A stretch of 64,000 nt of DNA from contig CM035350.1 of the NCBI GenBank assembly GCA_020137815.1, positions 1,794,335 through 1,858,334 on the forward strand, in the 5' to 3' direction. The notes beneath the pieces are model-generated. The model saw nothing but the letters and a program-made list of their open reading frames with translations. It was not told the DNA's origin and ran no database searches. This DNA is from Hormiphora californensis. Its lineage: Eukaryota > Ctenophora > Tentaculata > Cydippida > Pleurobrachiidae. Shown here one piece after another: positions 1 through 12,551 of this stretch. The position numbers and the translations under genes were made by a program. Numbering within the stretch: position 1 is the stretch's first letter; every line of letters begins with the position of its first letter.

Positions 1-14
1 TCATTTTGTTTCAG

Positions 15-3000
15 ATACCCACTCCACGACAACCAGTAACAATCAACAGTCTTCCACGTAAGCATTCCAGGGTCTAGATAATCTGTCAGTAGATCTGAGA
101 CCATGTTTGAATTCCAATCAATTACATCATCAATAGAAAGCCGGGTATCACTCCCCATCCCTTCGTGAGAAATATATTTGAAGCTACCTTCTTGGGAACT
201 ATATTTGAAACTACTGACGTCATTGTTCTACTGATGACATCATTGTTCAGGGATGACGTTCCTAAACTGGATTCTGGAGTTAGAATGTTGTGTTTAGATG
301 GAGGTGGAGCTAAGGGAGTTATTGAGGCTACTGTTCTAGATAAGGTCTTCCTCAGCGTGTCTGCAGCCCTAACGGTAAGACATTGTAACACTTTGCCTAG
401 CTCGACCCCCTTTTCGCGAGCTCCGCCCACGAATGTAAAGGAAGGAATATAACAAGTAACACTTAATGTTATTACTGTGCAAAATTAGGCTAAAGGTCCA
501 TCCTAAATGTTGCTCCCACACTAAGATTATGAATTTTCACTGCACAAAATATTATTGTCATATTATTGTTCTGGAAACAAAGCATATTATGTTACATTCC
601 AGGAGTATTTTAATGTCATTACAACGACATTATTGTATTCATTTTCATCATGACCATCCCTGCTGCACTGATTCGCCACCCCAATCCACCCCCGCACACT
701 AAGAAATACAAAACTATCCCAATTTCTCGACTCCCTCCCCCAACACATCAACTGATCCCTCCCCCAACACTACCCTATGCTACCCCCCCTCAACTCCCCC
801 TCCCCCCTCAGTACGAATACCAGGTAATGAACTGGTTAACGTTAGTGATAACAGACGATAAGAAGGACATGGCACATGACAGAACGGATAACATCCTCCG
901 ATTTATCCTTACCCTCTGTAACACTAATAACACGGGGCCCAAACGATACAAACAGGTACACTGGCATGTGTTATCACTACACGTGTTAACTATTATACTG
1001 GCATGTGTTATCAGATCTAACCCAGACACCCCCTTTCGCTTGGGGAGGGCCTGGTGTGAGTGGGTCGCCCGGTCTGATCGAACTACCTAGTCAATTGACC
1101 ATTTCGTTCATACCGGGCGTACTCGTTTGCCCTGGGTGCTCCCCTTGAGAAGGATGGGACCTTTTTCCCCTCTAGCTCTAACCGTAACACCCACGCCCCT
1201 TTCTCTTGGGGAGGGCCTGGGGTGAGCGGGTCGCCCGGTCGGATCGACTCGTCTTTCTTGCCGGGCGTTACTCGTTTGCCCCGGGTGCTCCCCTCGAGAT
1301 AAGGTGGCACCTACTTCCCTTCTAGCGTATCCCACTTTAGATCCCTTCAACGTTCCTGTCCTGTTTTCCTCCACACATATCCATCCTCCAGCTCCATACT
1401 CCTGCGGAACTATATTCCCCACAAGCCTGTGGATCTTCGAGAAACTGTCTTTAGTGCCTTTTTGTTTGTGTATTTAGCGATTTTCCTCGCACGGGGACGG
1501 ACTATTTACGGACTGTTTTATAGTGTGTTTTCCATTATTTTGTTCAATTTTAAATTTTTTCAATCAATCAATCAATCATAGATAGGACAGCACCTCTAGA
1601 GCAGTAGAATTCTCGCGACATAACCGATGATGATCACGACATCAATCATCACGATATTATAACTATCCTTCACTAGGTTAAAGTGGTAGACAGGAGTTAT
1701 AATATGAACGAGAGGCGGAAGTGCCTTGTTATTAGTGGTCTGGTTGACAATGATGACGCGTACAGGCCCTTTACTCACAAACAGAAGTTGTCCCTGCTAA
1801 AGAAGAACGAGGAACTGGAAAAGGCTGCCGAGGGACGGTCAATGCCTGGCCTGGAGATAAAGGTGTGTATTTTAGTGGTTGGAGGTAGTGTATATACCGT
1901 GTAGTTGGTGGTAGGATATACCTCACCATGATCTAGTCTTGATCTAGATGTGGAAGTTCACATGATCATGTCACAATTCTGCAGATCATGTACCGTGTGA
2001 ACTGGTATCTCGGTGTAATAGTTGTTGTTTCAAGCAGCATCATATCATATCCTGTAGGATTATATCACCCACATAACCCACGCCTCTCATCTACCTCTTA
2101 TCTCTTCCATCTTTCACCACGTGTTATCTCTCTTTCAGGATTTTCTCCACGGTGCCTCTAAGTACTGGGTGTTTTTCAACTCGGATGGCTCAGAGGAAAC
2201 CCGGAAGAAGGTTGAGGAACAAATCAAACCCTTCTTTGTGACGGACCAGAAAAAGAAGCCGATCAACTGTTGCAAGTTGATTATCCCCGCCATGTACCTC
2301 GCAGAGAATCACCAGGATTCAGCACGTGCAAAGGAGCTGGATGGTAGGGACTTGCTGCTGTTTTACTGGGACGAACCGGTCAAAACTAAACATGCTCAGG
2401 CTCTAAAAGGTAGGTATTATTAGAAAAATACCTGGTTTATACAGACATGAGACAAGTACAACAGGCCAGATGCCGAAAGTACCTTTTTGTACCTCCAGAC
2501 AGCCCCCCCCCCTCTGGCCCTAACACTAAGCTATTCAATATCCTCCCAGATAATCTGCTAAACATGGAGGGAGACTACGCCGCCTCTCCCTTCCTCACCG
2601 AGATCCACGCTACGGACATGTTTGATCTCCTAATTGGGACTAGTACGGGCAGTATCCTGGCATTTGGTATGGGGTACAAGGGCCTATCTCCCCAGGAGTG
2701 CCGAGATATCTACCTGAAATCCATTAAGAAGATATTTTCCAGTAAATACGATCGGAGTTCAGGAGCTTTACTACCAGGAAATCTTGCGGCTACCATTGGG
2801 GATTTAATTGGTGACGGTAGGTTTTAATTTCAAAAACAGAAGTGGCCGACTCTTCTTGACATGAATATATTGCTATGTTTTTGATACAAGTAATATTCAT
2901 TGAGTACACCTCTCCTACTCTACTAGGTCACTACGCGCTACAGGGGGTGAAAGATACCCTGGTGGAGAACTATGGTGTAAACCCAGAGGTAGGACGGGAA

Positions 3001-6000
3001 GAAGAATGCAAGATGGGAGGTGGTGATCACAGGGACAAGTGTATTTGTGCGTGTGTTGCTCTGAACTGGGAGTCACAGTCCCTGGAACCATTTGATACAC
3101 ATAACGAGCGGTTTAAGAACAGTAACTTGATCCAGTTTCTATCAGCAAGCAGTGATGCCCCTGTGTATTTTACCACCCCTAGTGTTATCACAGGTAAGCA
3201 ATATATGTTGTTAATTGGGGCTAACACTAATCGAGATCGCTTTACTACAACATGACTTGATTCATATTTGAGGTCCCCTTTTCATTGCCTACAAACCTAT
3301 TATAGAGAGATTGCCCTGTACTCGAAAAAATTTCCCTCGGTGTACCCTTAACTAACAAATATACCACCCATAGCCCCAAGAAAAGAGAATCCAGAGGAGG
3401 AGACATCAGTTAACTACATAGACGGAGGGTTAGGTGCCAACTGTCCCGCTGTACAAGGTATAGACGTGGCCAAGGAGAGGTGGAAGGGCGCAGATATTGA
3501 CCTTATTATAGCTATTGGTGCTGGTAAGGACTGCAACCCCCCTGAGTTACCTAAGAACGGTGGTGATTGGTTGAAGAGGTTGTGTACCATGGTAACAGAT
3601 GGTGACAATGTGTGGAGCAGGTTTGTACTGCCCCTCCTCGAGGTAGATGAGGCGTGCAAACACACAGAGAAACAGAGGATACAGCCCAGGATACCCATCG
3701 CTAAGTTCAAGGCTGACTCCATTAAAGTTATTGAGATGTGTCAGATTGCTGAGGCGTGGTTGTGTTCCAGTGCGGGATTCCTTGAGGTAAATAGCTTAGA
3801 TTGGAACAGTAGCGTTAGAAATTTACAAGTTGAAACATCTTGATTGTGATCTAATTCTAACCATGGCAGATCCTAGCTGAAATGTTTAGCATAGAGAGAC
3901 TGTTTCAACACTCCAATTATCTCCACAGGTCACAGAAGCAGCAGGGAAGATTATCGCTAAATCCCTCAAGCTGGAGGTTGAATCTCGAACTCTAACGGAG
4001 CAAGACTTGACCGATTGGCTGGCCCAGACCCTTCCCATTGGAAAGAAGTTATACAAAAACAGACACACAGACAAGAAAGAATCCCACGCTGAGCTTATCA
4101 TGGATGAGGGTCTGGATATGAAGTTTGGAAGAGATATCCACAGTCTGACAGTCCGGCCTGTAGGGAAGCTGAGGGATAAGTTCCCTGGTATTAATAAGAA
4201 CTTTATCTACATTCCAAAACCTGTTTCTGTCGGGCAGACCGATGTAAGTAATATCGGGAGTTTAATGGCTACAGCCATGGGAAGTTCAAAGGCGTTGGGT
4301 TGATACTACACTCCCATCTCCCCACCCTCTAAGACTGACAGAGTTGGGCGATAAGAGTCTTAGTCTTAGTCTTAGTCTAACTCCAACCCCCCCTCTAGTT
4401 GCGGTTTACCCTCAAGTTGGACCATTATGTTGGAGGGTGGGGATCTGAGGACCCCACTGAGACTATTGAAATCCTGAAACTTCACTGCCCCGATAACCAC
4501 AAAGTTAACATCTTCTGCAACTTGGACCTGTTTGATTCAAAGCGGGTCTTCAAGATAGGGAACCTGGTTACAGTGCCCCTAGAGGAAATAGAACAGTTCC
4601 ATAGGCTGGTACACGAGGCATCCAAAGAGGTGAGCGTTAGGGGCGAGTTCTACCTGGCTATGTCTAACTTCCTCCTCCTCCCTCCCAGATATCCCAGCTA
4701 TGTCTAACCCCCTCCTCCTCCCTCCCAGATATCCCAGCTATGTCTAACCCCCTCCTCCTCCCTCCCAGATATCCCAGCTATGTCTAACCCCCTCCTCATC
4801 CCTCCCAGATATCCCAGCTATGTCTAACCCCCTCCTCCTCCCTCCCAGATATCCCAGCTATGTCTAACCCCCTCCTCCTCCCTTCCATATATCCCAGCTA
4901 TGTCTAACCCCCTCCTCCCTCCCAGATATCCCAGCTATGTCTAACCCCCTCCTCCTCCCTCCCAGATATCCCAGTTATGTCTAACCCCCTCCTCCCTCCC
5001 AGATATCCCAGCTATGTCTAACCCCCTCTCCCCCTCCCAGATATCCCAGCTATGTCTAACTTCCTCCTCCTCCCTCCCAGATATCCCAGCTATGTCTAAC
5101 CCCCTCCTCCTCCCTCCCAGATATCCCAGCTATGTCTAACCCCCTCCTCCTCCCTCCCAGATATCCCAGCTATGTCTAACCCCCTCCTCATCCCTCCCAG
5201 ATATCCCAGCTATGTCTAACCCCCTCCTCCTCCCTCCCAGATATCCCAGCTATGTCTAACCCCCTCCTCCTCCCTCCCATATATCCCAGCTATGTCTAAC
5301 CCCCTCCTCCCTCCCAGATATCCCAGCTATGTCTAACCCCCTCCTCCTCCCTCCCAGATATCCCAGTTATGGCTAACCCCCTCCTCCTCCCTCCCAGATA
5401 TCCCAGCTATGTCTAACCCCCTCCTCCTCCCTCCACGATATCCCAGCTATGTCTAACCCCCCTCCTCCTCCCTCCCAGATATCCCAGCTATGTCTAACCC
5501 CCTCCTCCTCCCTCCCAGATATCCCAGCTATGTCTAACCCCCTCTCCCCCTCCCAGATATCCCAGCTATGTCTAACCCCCTCCTCCTCCCTCCTAGATAT
5601 CCCAGCTATGTCTAACCCCCTCCTCCTAGCCTCCCTCCCAGATATCCCAGCTATGTCTAACTTCCTCCTCCTCCCTCCCAGATATCCCAGCTATGTCTAA
5701 CCCCCTCCTCCTCCCTCCTAGATATCCCAGCTATGTCTAACCCCCTCCTCCTAGCCTCCCTCCCAGATATCCCAGCTATGTCTAACTTCCTCCTCCTCCC
5801 TCCCAGATATCCCAGCTATGCCAGGAGGACCGTGTAAACGCGGAACACGTCCTCTGCAAGGCTATGGCCCTCAGTGGACCTCAGTTTGCTAACATCCAAG
5901 AGCGGTACCCTGACGAGCACTTTATGAGGGTTCAGGCGTACTTCTATCTGTGGAAGAACATGAGACCAGAGGACCAGGATAATCTACAGGCACTCAATGA

Positions 6001-9000
6001 AACCCTCATCAAGGTATAATGATAGGGTTTTAGTTGGTCGATGTAAAGGAGGGTTAGAATATACCAAGGTTTTAGCAGCAGTAGACCGAGTAAAGATAAT
6101 TCTTAGATCATAGTTTATGTTTAGAGTTTTTGGAATTCTGTGATAGCATTAAGCATAATTTGATTAGGACGAAATTTCCGAAATGAAAGTCAAAAGAACC
6201 CAAAAACAAATTACCAAGTAGCTGAGCAATTTCAAAAACTTTGCGAGTGACTCATAAATTCCTGAGTTTATCATTATCAATTATTAATTGAATTAAACAT
6301 TTCCACACCCCATAAAAGGCTAGGCCGAGTTTGTGCTGTTGCACCTCCCCCGCGCAAAAATAAAAAATAATAGTATGAACAATACAAGGCCGAGTCCCCT
6401 CTAACAACACCCCTCCCCTACCACAGGTCGGTATGAAGAAGCGTCCATGGCCGATGAGGGGCAAGCTGGGTGTACCTGATGTTACTGTAAGGACTGTCAT
6501 TCCTGCACCACCTGAGAACATGATGTTTAGTATTGCTTACGACTACTTCAGCGGTAAGTGGATAGATTGGAAGTTGGATCTGTAGGAGAGATCAACCAAA
6601 TATATTGGAACATTCCCATGATGTATTTTAGAGACTAAAAAGGACTGCGTAAGGGATATAACCAATAAACCAACCCAATTCCCCATCCTAGATCGGTTAG
6701 AGAAAGCCACAGAGAAGAACGATAAGGAAAACATTGAGAAGTATCAGACCTTCTTGAGGCATCTAGGTACCCATCCCGCCAAGAGGGATGCTGAGGGAGC
6801 CAAGTTTAAGAAGAAGCTACTTACTTCAATATTCAACACTGGCGCTAAAAAGGGTAAGTTGTTGGGTATGTTATCCCTATATCCCGTCAGTATGACTAAA
6901 ATGTAAAGTCTTATCGATCTATTTCCTAGTGTTACACAGATGACTCCATATCTAACCCTTTTCGTTTGTCTCACAGCGTCAAAGAAAGAACAAATGAAGG
7001 CTCTAAGGAGACAAGCCAAGTCAAAGGTGAGAACACTCTTCTTAGTTATATACAAGGTGTATGCCTGTTTGTACAACAGTTTGTAACTGTATCATAACTC
7101 CTAAACCACTATAAGGACTGGAAGACTCTGGGTAAGGGTATAATGTTGTACAGACGACAGTTGAAGGTTGACTCAGTACAGAGTGAGCATGATAGGACAC
7201 TGGGTACCTCAGAGGCGGGTACCTCAGAGAGGGGTGGCACCTCGGAGGCTGGAACCTCCCCACGACCCCTCTCCCCACCGGCACCAGAGCAGGGAACTAA
7301 GAATGGGGGAAAGAGACAAGTACGGCCGCTACTTGCTTGGATAGCCCTGATGCTAGATGGCATTATGATATCCCAGAGGGCGACCCTCGCTATAATTGTA
7401 TTGGCTTAGCTTGGTTTCAGTAATCTCAGAAGGAACCAGCTATAGCTATATCGCCCCCACAATACCATACACCACGGCACACGCATTTACATAGATGTCC
7501 GATGGCGTAAAAGGCTGGTCTGCTAAATTTTACGGTATAAATCCGTGAATACCCCACCGCTATAATTTTATAACTCTGTGTGAATTCTCTCACCAAGTCA
7601 CCCCAGCGCCCCCTACAGAAAGTTAAGAAGGAACCCTCGGTTGAAAGAAATACTGGAGCTGGAGAGAAGACAGCTAAATCAAAGTTCAGATCGACTGCTA
7701 AGATACACTGGTTCCATAAGAAGAGTACCCCCACTGGTGATGTCGCCAAGTAAGTCTCATCATCATTATCTTCAGTTTGACTTTCACAAACCGACATTGC
7801 TCTTTTTATTGTTTGGCTCTTTTTTTCGGCTGAATTCAAACCCTCTCTGTTTGTTATTCACCCCCTCCTTGCTCTATAGTGGTACTGCCCCCTCGTCACC
7901 TAACACTAAAGATATAGTACCTGAATCACCATCCACCTCAGATCCGTAAGAATACACGTTCTTTGTGTGTTACCCGTGCATGTGTGGTACAATGGTACCA
8001 TAATTTATGTGTGTGTGTGTTATTCGTGTAACAGATTTGAGTGTTCTTCTACCGATGCTATTCCATTTTAGTGGATTTCAATCATAATACTTCCACGTTT
8101 TCGGTATTTGCTGTGTACTGTTTTGTTCAAATTCATATGGTGTGTCAACCATATCGTTTTGTGTTTTATGTGATCCTGCTCATTCGGTGCTGTGTTAAAT
8201 AATTTCCGTTCCTGCTTTTACTTTTCCCGCGTGATTGTGAAGTTCCAGAGTGCTCCGTTTCACTGTGAAGCTGCAATTTCTCTCTGATATTATGTCTCTG
8301 ATCCCCCTGGCTTCTCACCAGAGAACCCCTGGTATCTGAGCGGAGAGATAAAACTGAGGAAGATGATGGAGAGATTAGGGCAACATCACCCCTCATCCCT
8401 GAGCGGTTTGAAGAGTCTGAGGAAGTCCCTTCTGATTATAAACCCAGGACCACCTCCTTCATGTCCTCCCTAAGGAGCAGCTTCAGGAGGAACAAGAAAC
8501 CAGTGTCAGCCTCACATAGCGAACCAAACCCTCCTTTAGGTTGGATAGTTGTGTCTGTAATTGTGAATCACAGTTGGTTGTGCAATTGTGATTTGTACAG
8601 AGTGTTTGTGAACTTGTATCATTGTGCGTAATAATTGTAGTGTCAAGTGTGTGACACCTTTTGGGTTTGTTGGATGTTACAATTAAATGTTTGAATCTAG
8701 TTGGAAACATGCGCAGACCCTTCTCATTTCTTATTAGGAGCCCTTTAATGTTTCTGTGTAGTTGGAATCCTTCCCTCTAGAAAATAGTGAGCCATGACGC
8801 CTTCCTACCTTCACAATCCCAACTATCGATTATCAAAAAGAGCCTTATATCAGTTGTTATCAGCATGTTTTATATGTGTTTAGAGCATGTTTTGTGTTAG
8901 ATCTGTGTTACATTATTGAACTGTGTTAGGTTCAACAAGAAATACTTTCTGTCTACCGATCAACCATCCATAATTGGTCCAATTACATGTCCGCACGGAC

Positions 9001-9180
9001 ACCACATTCATTATCCTATCACACTCCTCCCTAGTTTCTAACACCCTATCTCTCCCTATTTCAGGTACCAGAACTCTCCCTATGGAAACCCGTCAGACAT
9101 CCTCAAAGCAAGATCACCCAGACCTCCCCGCCGAAAATTCGAAGCCATTGTCGAGTGAAGATGACAAGACTGAACAATAA
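15..9180 (+). CDS. Patatin-like phospholipase with predicted death domain (5' partial)
   Basis: Multi-exon gene that enters from the left edge. Exons whose phases join without a break: 15-57, 251-374, 812-955, 1677-1862, 2139-2409, 2550-2816, 2927-3193, 3374-3786, 3929-4243, 4399-4629, 5807-6013, 6427-6553, 6692-6853, 6977-7026, 7161-7319 (likely), 7619-7749, 7880-7945, 8322-8539, 9065-9180. Patatin motifs are all present: oxyanion loop DGGGAKG (exon 251-374), nucleophile elbow GTSTG (exon 2550-2816), and catalytic YIDGG (exon 3374-3786), so a lipid acyl hydrolase is expected. About 200 residues of unrecognised sequence lie between the first two motifs. Exons 5807-6553 encode about 75 residues with death-domain-like helix spacing (QAYFYLWKN, then NLQALNETLIKVG). 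The tail is rich in Lys, Ser and Pro and ends at TAA. Family assignment is firm; the death domain is inferred from pattern, and the function (possibly immune or cell death) is unknown. Confidence 0.82.
1020..1580. repeat. Tandemly duplicated retroposon-like segment in patatin intron
   Basis: Within the intron between exons 812-955 and 1677-1862, a segment near 1027-1152 is repeated imperfectly near 1193-1305 (shared blocks CTTGGGGAGGGCCTGG and GGGTCGCCCGGTC). It is followed by about 250 bases ending in an A/T-rich stretch and a short CAAT repeat near 1561-1578. A simple-repeat 3' tail is typical of SINE/LINE-type retroposons, but I recognise no family. Confidence 0.4.
4663..5826 (+). repeat. 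Minisatellite of tandem 3' splice acceptors, about 29 copies
   Basis: The unit is about 40 bases (variants 37-46). Each unit contains CTAAC, a C/T tract of about 18 bases, and CAG followed by ATATCCCAG. Every unit therefore carries a branch-point-like motif, a polypyrimidine tract and an AG. The array fills the intron between exons 4399-4629 and 5807-6013 of the patatin gene. The last copy supplies the acceptor that keeps frame with the death-domain exon. Confidence 0.95.
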
Positions 9181-10078
9181 CTTTGCCACGACAGGAACAC
9201 GTGTTGTGTAAGGGTTTCTTTGAACAGTTGATCAGGGTCTGCCAGTGCTCTGATAGATCAGTGTGGTACAGGTGTGTGTGAAATGGTAGTGGTACTACCA
9301 GGTACAGTGGTGTGACACACTGTGTATGAACTGACTTGGGACAATGTGATTTAGAGAGAGAGAGAACAGAACTATGAGATGACTCGAGAAATAGAGCAGG
9401 TTATATATGACAATTTCAAGTTGATTTTATATGTTAAAGTTTTGTGCTAGGACTGTCTTTTCCCAAATCCAAATCCAACGAGTTTCATTCAATTTCAACT
9501 AATCTCGGCAGACTGAGTATTGGAAAATTGCACAGGAGTTTTCTAGCGGCACTGACTGCTGAGTGCTGACCCAATCTGAATACATAATTGTTCATGTTGA
9601 GAATCAATCAATGAATACAGGTTCGGCGCCGCCACATTCCACACGAGGGAGTTGACTGCTGTTTGCGTATCAGTCAAGATTGTCTGCCGAGATTAGCTTT
9701 GTGTATGGAACTGATACTCGGGTTATTTTATATTTGAAGAATCCAAAATACAGATTACAAAAAGCACACACATTTCTAAAACAAAGTCAGATAAAAAAGT
9801 AACTTTTTACTCTCTAATTTCAGCATCTACACTCTCATTTTGTACAGGATACGTGAGCTTCTTTATTCGATCTCAAATATTCCTCTAACTTCTGTTTCTC
9901 TGACTACTGACATACCATGCTCTGCAAAGATACCACGAACAATATTCCAAGTCGTGGGGATATCAGGAACTACATTTACAGACAAAAAGGCACATATAAA
10001 TTCTGCTAAGCTACTCAACTCTCTCTCTCTCTACACACTGAACTGCAACTGCTAGTTTTTAGAGGGGATGTGATCAGC
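9181..10078. other. Convergent intergenic region, no gene seen
   Basis: This lies between the stop of the patatin gene and the stop of ERI1, so it should contain both 3' UTRs. The reading frames here are short and show no family similarity I recognise. Base composition is A/T-rich with a short GA run near 9354. Confidence 0.6.
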
Positions 10079-12551
10079 TCAGGCACTGTAGATACTCTCA
10101 ATGTCTATAACCTCATTATTTTCCAATACAGCTCCATCCCGTACCATTGTACACACAATGTTGGCAATGTTTCTTGTGTCCGATATACCACTGTGGGGCG
10201 TCCTAGGGGAGGATGAGGGGGTTAGAATAGGCTTTATTTATTAGGGGAGGAGGGGGTTAGAATTAGCTTCATTGGGGAAGAGGGATTAATGCTGGGCCCT
10301 TCCCGAATCCCGGCTCCATATTCCCCTCCTTCCCAGCTGGGGGGAATATGGAGCCGGGATTCGGGTTACTGGGTTAGCCTATGGAAGAGGGGACCGGTAA
10401 ATTAGATAGACTTACCCCTCAGCTTGTAGCCCCAGTGTTTTTAACATCAAGTCCAAATTTACTCTCTTCACTCCGTAGAAATTACAGAATTTCCGTCTCA
10501 CATTGCAGAACTGCATACACATTTGGGGGAAGTCCATATTGTTATATCTGCATTCCTTCGCTAGGAACTTCTTGAAATCCCATGGCCTGGGTAAAGGAGA
10601 TGATGGTGATTTGTCGAGTTTAAATGAGGTTTAAACACACTTGCACTTTTTGGTTTCTTCAGTCTCAATTTGTTGGGCAAGTCCCTACACTTACCCGTCA
10701 GTTATGAAGCAGAGATTGGTTATTCGTTCATCTGATCCTTCCTCCTCATCCCCCTCCTCCCCAGGCGGGGCTCTCTTCTCGTCCAACCACCTCCCCAGAT
10801 CTCCCCAGACACTCGTGAAATCTCTACTCTGATTTATCATAGTCTGAGGGAGAGTTTGGGTCGTGATATTCTCAAATACCTATCAAAGAAACAATGTGAG
10901 ACTGATAGACTGATCACAGATAGACAATAAAATTAAACGAATGAAACAGAAAAGGGGAAGGTACCTGGTTGATTCCGGTTAATTTCTTGCAAAACGGTGA
11001 CAACTGAGGGCACATCTTGGGTTTAACATACTCGTGGAAGATATCAACCTGTAAGAGAAATAAGTAACCAATCAGTTACACAGATACAGTAACAATGCAA
11101 CTGTGTGTGACTCACTATTATGTGTGAAGAGCGATGTTTGGGTTTTTCAAGCGATCCAAAGGGAGACTTTGCGCGGGGTCGTTCACAAGTCGTGCACCGC
11201 GCGCTACAAACAATGCAGACAGGGAGGGAGAGGAAGGAAACCAATCCTGGGGAAACAAAAACCACACCGCATCACATACTGTCATGGATTGGTAATGAAA
11301 TTCCCCCTCTGCGCTAGCTCACGGAGGGGTAATAATATCGCTTGTACGGCGGGAAAAAAATTCCTGTGTCCAAACTACAAAACAGAAAGTTCTAATTTTT
11401 TGAACATACCGAGGAAATTGTCTGAGCTACCATTACATACCGGAATTTTTCGATATTTTGGCCATTAACACTGTTTTTGTTTTTGGAAAACTATGAAGAT
11501 GCTGGAATTTGGATACAAAAAGCTTCAGAAATGTGCAAAATGCCATTCCAAAGGTATTAGAGGTGGATTCATTGATAACTAAGCTATAGTCGAGTCAGAA
11601 AAAATTCCACAAGATTGGAATTTTATGCCCATATAAGGAGTTATGCGACACACCTCTGTTGTTAAACATGTGGTGTAATCGCTACCGGTCGTTACTTTCT
11701 GTAGAATTCAGGTCCTGGTTACTATACAAACTAGTACCATACGTTTTAGATAGGTTTTAGACAAGTTTTCGATAACTTTTTATGAGAAGGTCCCGTAAAT
11801 TTTCATTTTTAGGTAGGCGGTATTGTCACCCCTATATGCAATAATAGGGGTGACTTCGTAACCAATGTCATGGACTAGTTACAAATAAACCACCAGATAA
11901 TAGTGATCTCTCTCTAGACACTTACAATTCTGGCAGTAGCGACCTCGATCAGAACCAGAGGAACCTCAATTATCTCGTGCATGTAATCCGTTCCAACAGC
12001 ACTGCGAGAATTATTGTCATTGTCATTGTTAGAAACCAGAGGAATACCACGATATTCATTCATCCTAATTATCTTAATTAGGGTAAAAATACCTACTTTT
12101 CATCACATGTCGCTTCAAAATCAATGACAGCGTAGTGCGAGTAGGGGTTCTTCCGGTGCCAAATAAGAATGTGTGGATAACGGAGTGATTCTACTCTCCT
12201 GTAGTGCTCTTTTAGTCGCTTCTGGAGGACTTGTGGCGAACCCCTGCAAGGGAGATAGGGTTTAGTTGTGGCAGAAGCATTGATATAGTGGCCTCACAGA
12301 GCGGAGATTGTGGTCGCAGAACCAAACACAAGCGTGGTTGAGGAACTCATGGGCTTTGTTTTTTCTTCTCTTCCAAGTACTTGACTTAGGAGAGAAAATA
12401 GCACGCGAAATTCCTAACGGCCTAGGACCTACCTAGTATCAAGTCCCACACTATTTAACTCTTCCTTTAGTACAGCAGTAGATATAGTGTGGATGCGGCC
12501 GAACTCCTTAGTTAAATTGGATATCCTCTTACTATCCTCATAACTTGACAT
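10079..12551 (-). CDS. ERI1: ERI1-type 3'-5' exoribonuclease (SAP + DEDDh)
   Basis: Seven exons: 12551-12433, 12243-12097, 12001-11926, 11048-10965, 10879-10695, 10586-10416, 10202-10079. All phases match. Protein of about 290 residues. The N-terminus has an SAP-like helix pair (LKEELNSVGLDTRG then LQKRLKEHY). The exonuclease core carries the DEDDh residues: DFEATCDE, the HEIIE segment, FITDG and PHSGISDTRN. Known family role: trimming of siRNA ends, histone mRNA decay and 5.8S rRNA 3' maturation, in nucleus and cytoplasm. A weak 3' splice consensus (CTAACTAG) sits 5 bases before the ATG. Its intron between exons 6 and 7 carries a perfect 25-bp hairpin, and the intron between exons 3 and 4 carries a 577-bp transposon. 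Confidence 0.88.
10302..10365. repeat. Perfect 25-bp inverted repeat hairpin in ERI1 intron
   Basis: Arm 10302-10326 (begins CCCGAATCCCGGCTCC) is the exact reverse complement of 10341-10365, separated by a 14-base loop. It lies wholly inside the last ERI1 intron, so the pre-mRNA would contain a stable hairpin. Confidence 0.9.
11289..11865. mobile_element. Non-autonomous DNA transposon, 9-bp target duplication (copy 1)
   Basis: The terminal inverted repeats are TTGGTAATGAAATTCCCCCT at the left and the reverse complement of TTGGTTACGAAGTCACCCCT at the right. The flanking direct repeats TGTCATGGA (11280-11288 and 11866-11874) are identical 9-mers, which marks a transposition target duplication. 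No transposase is present. Related copies lie at 27256-27318 and 36855-37418. A 9-bp duplication resembles Mutator-like elements, but the family is not certain. Confidence 0.85.

Noticed and set aside
1083-1422. Minus-strand frames in the patatin intron
   Set aside because: Arg/Gly-rich translation of a duplicated retroposon-like segment, with no family similarity.
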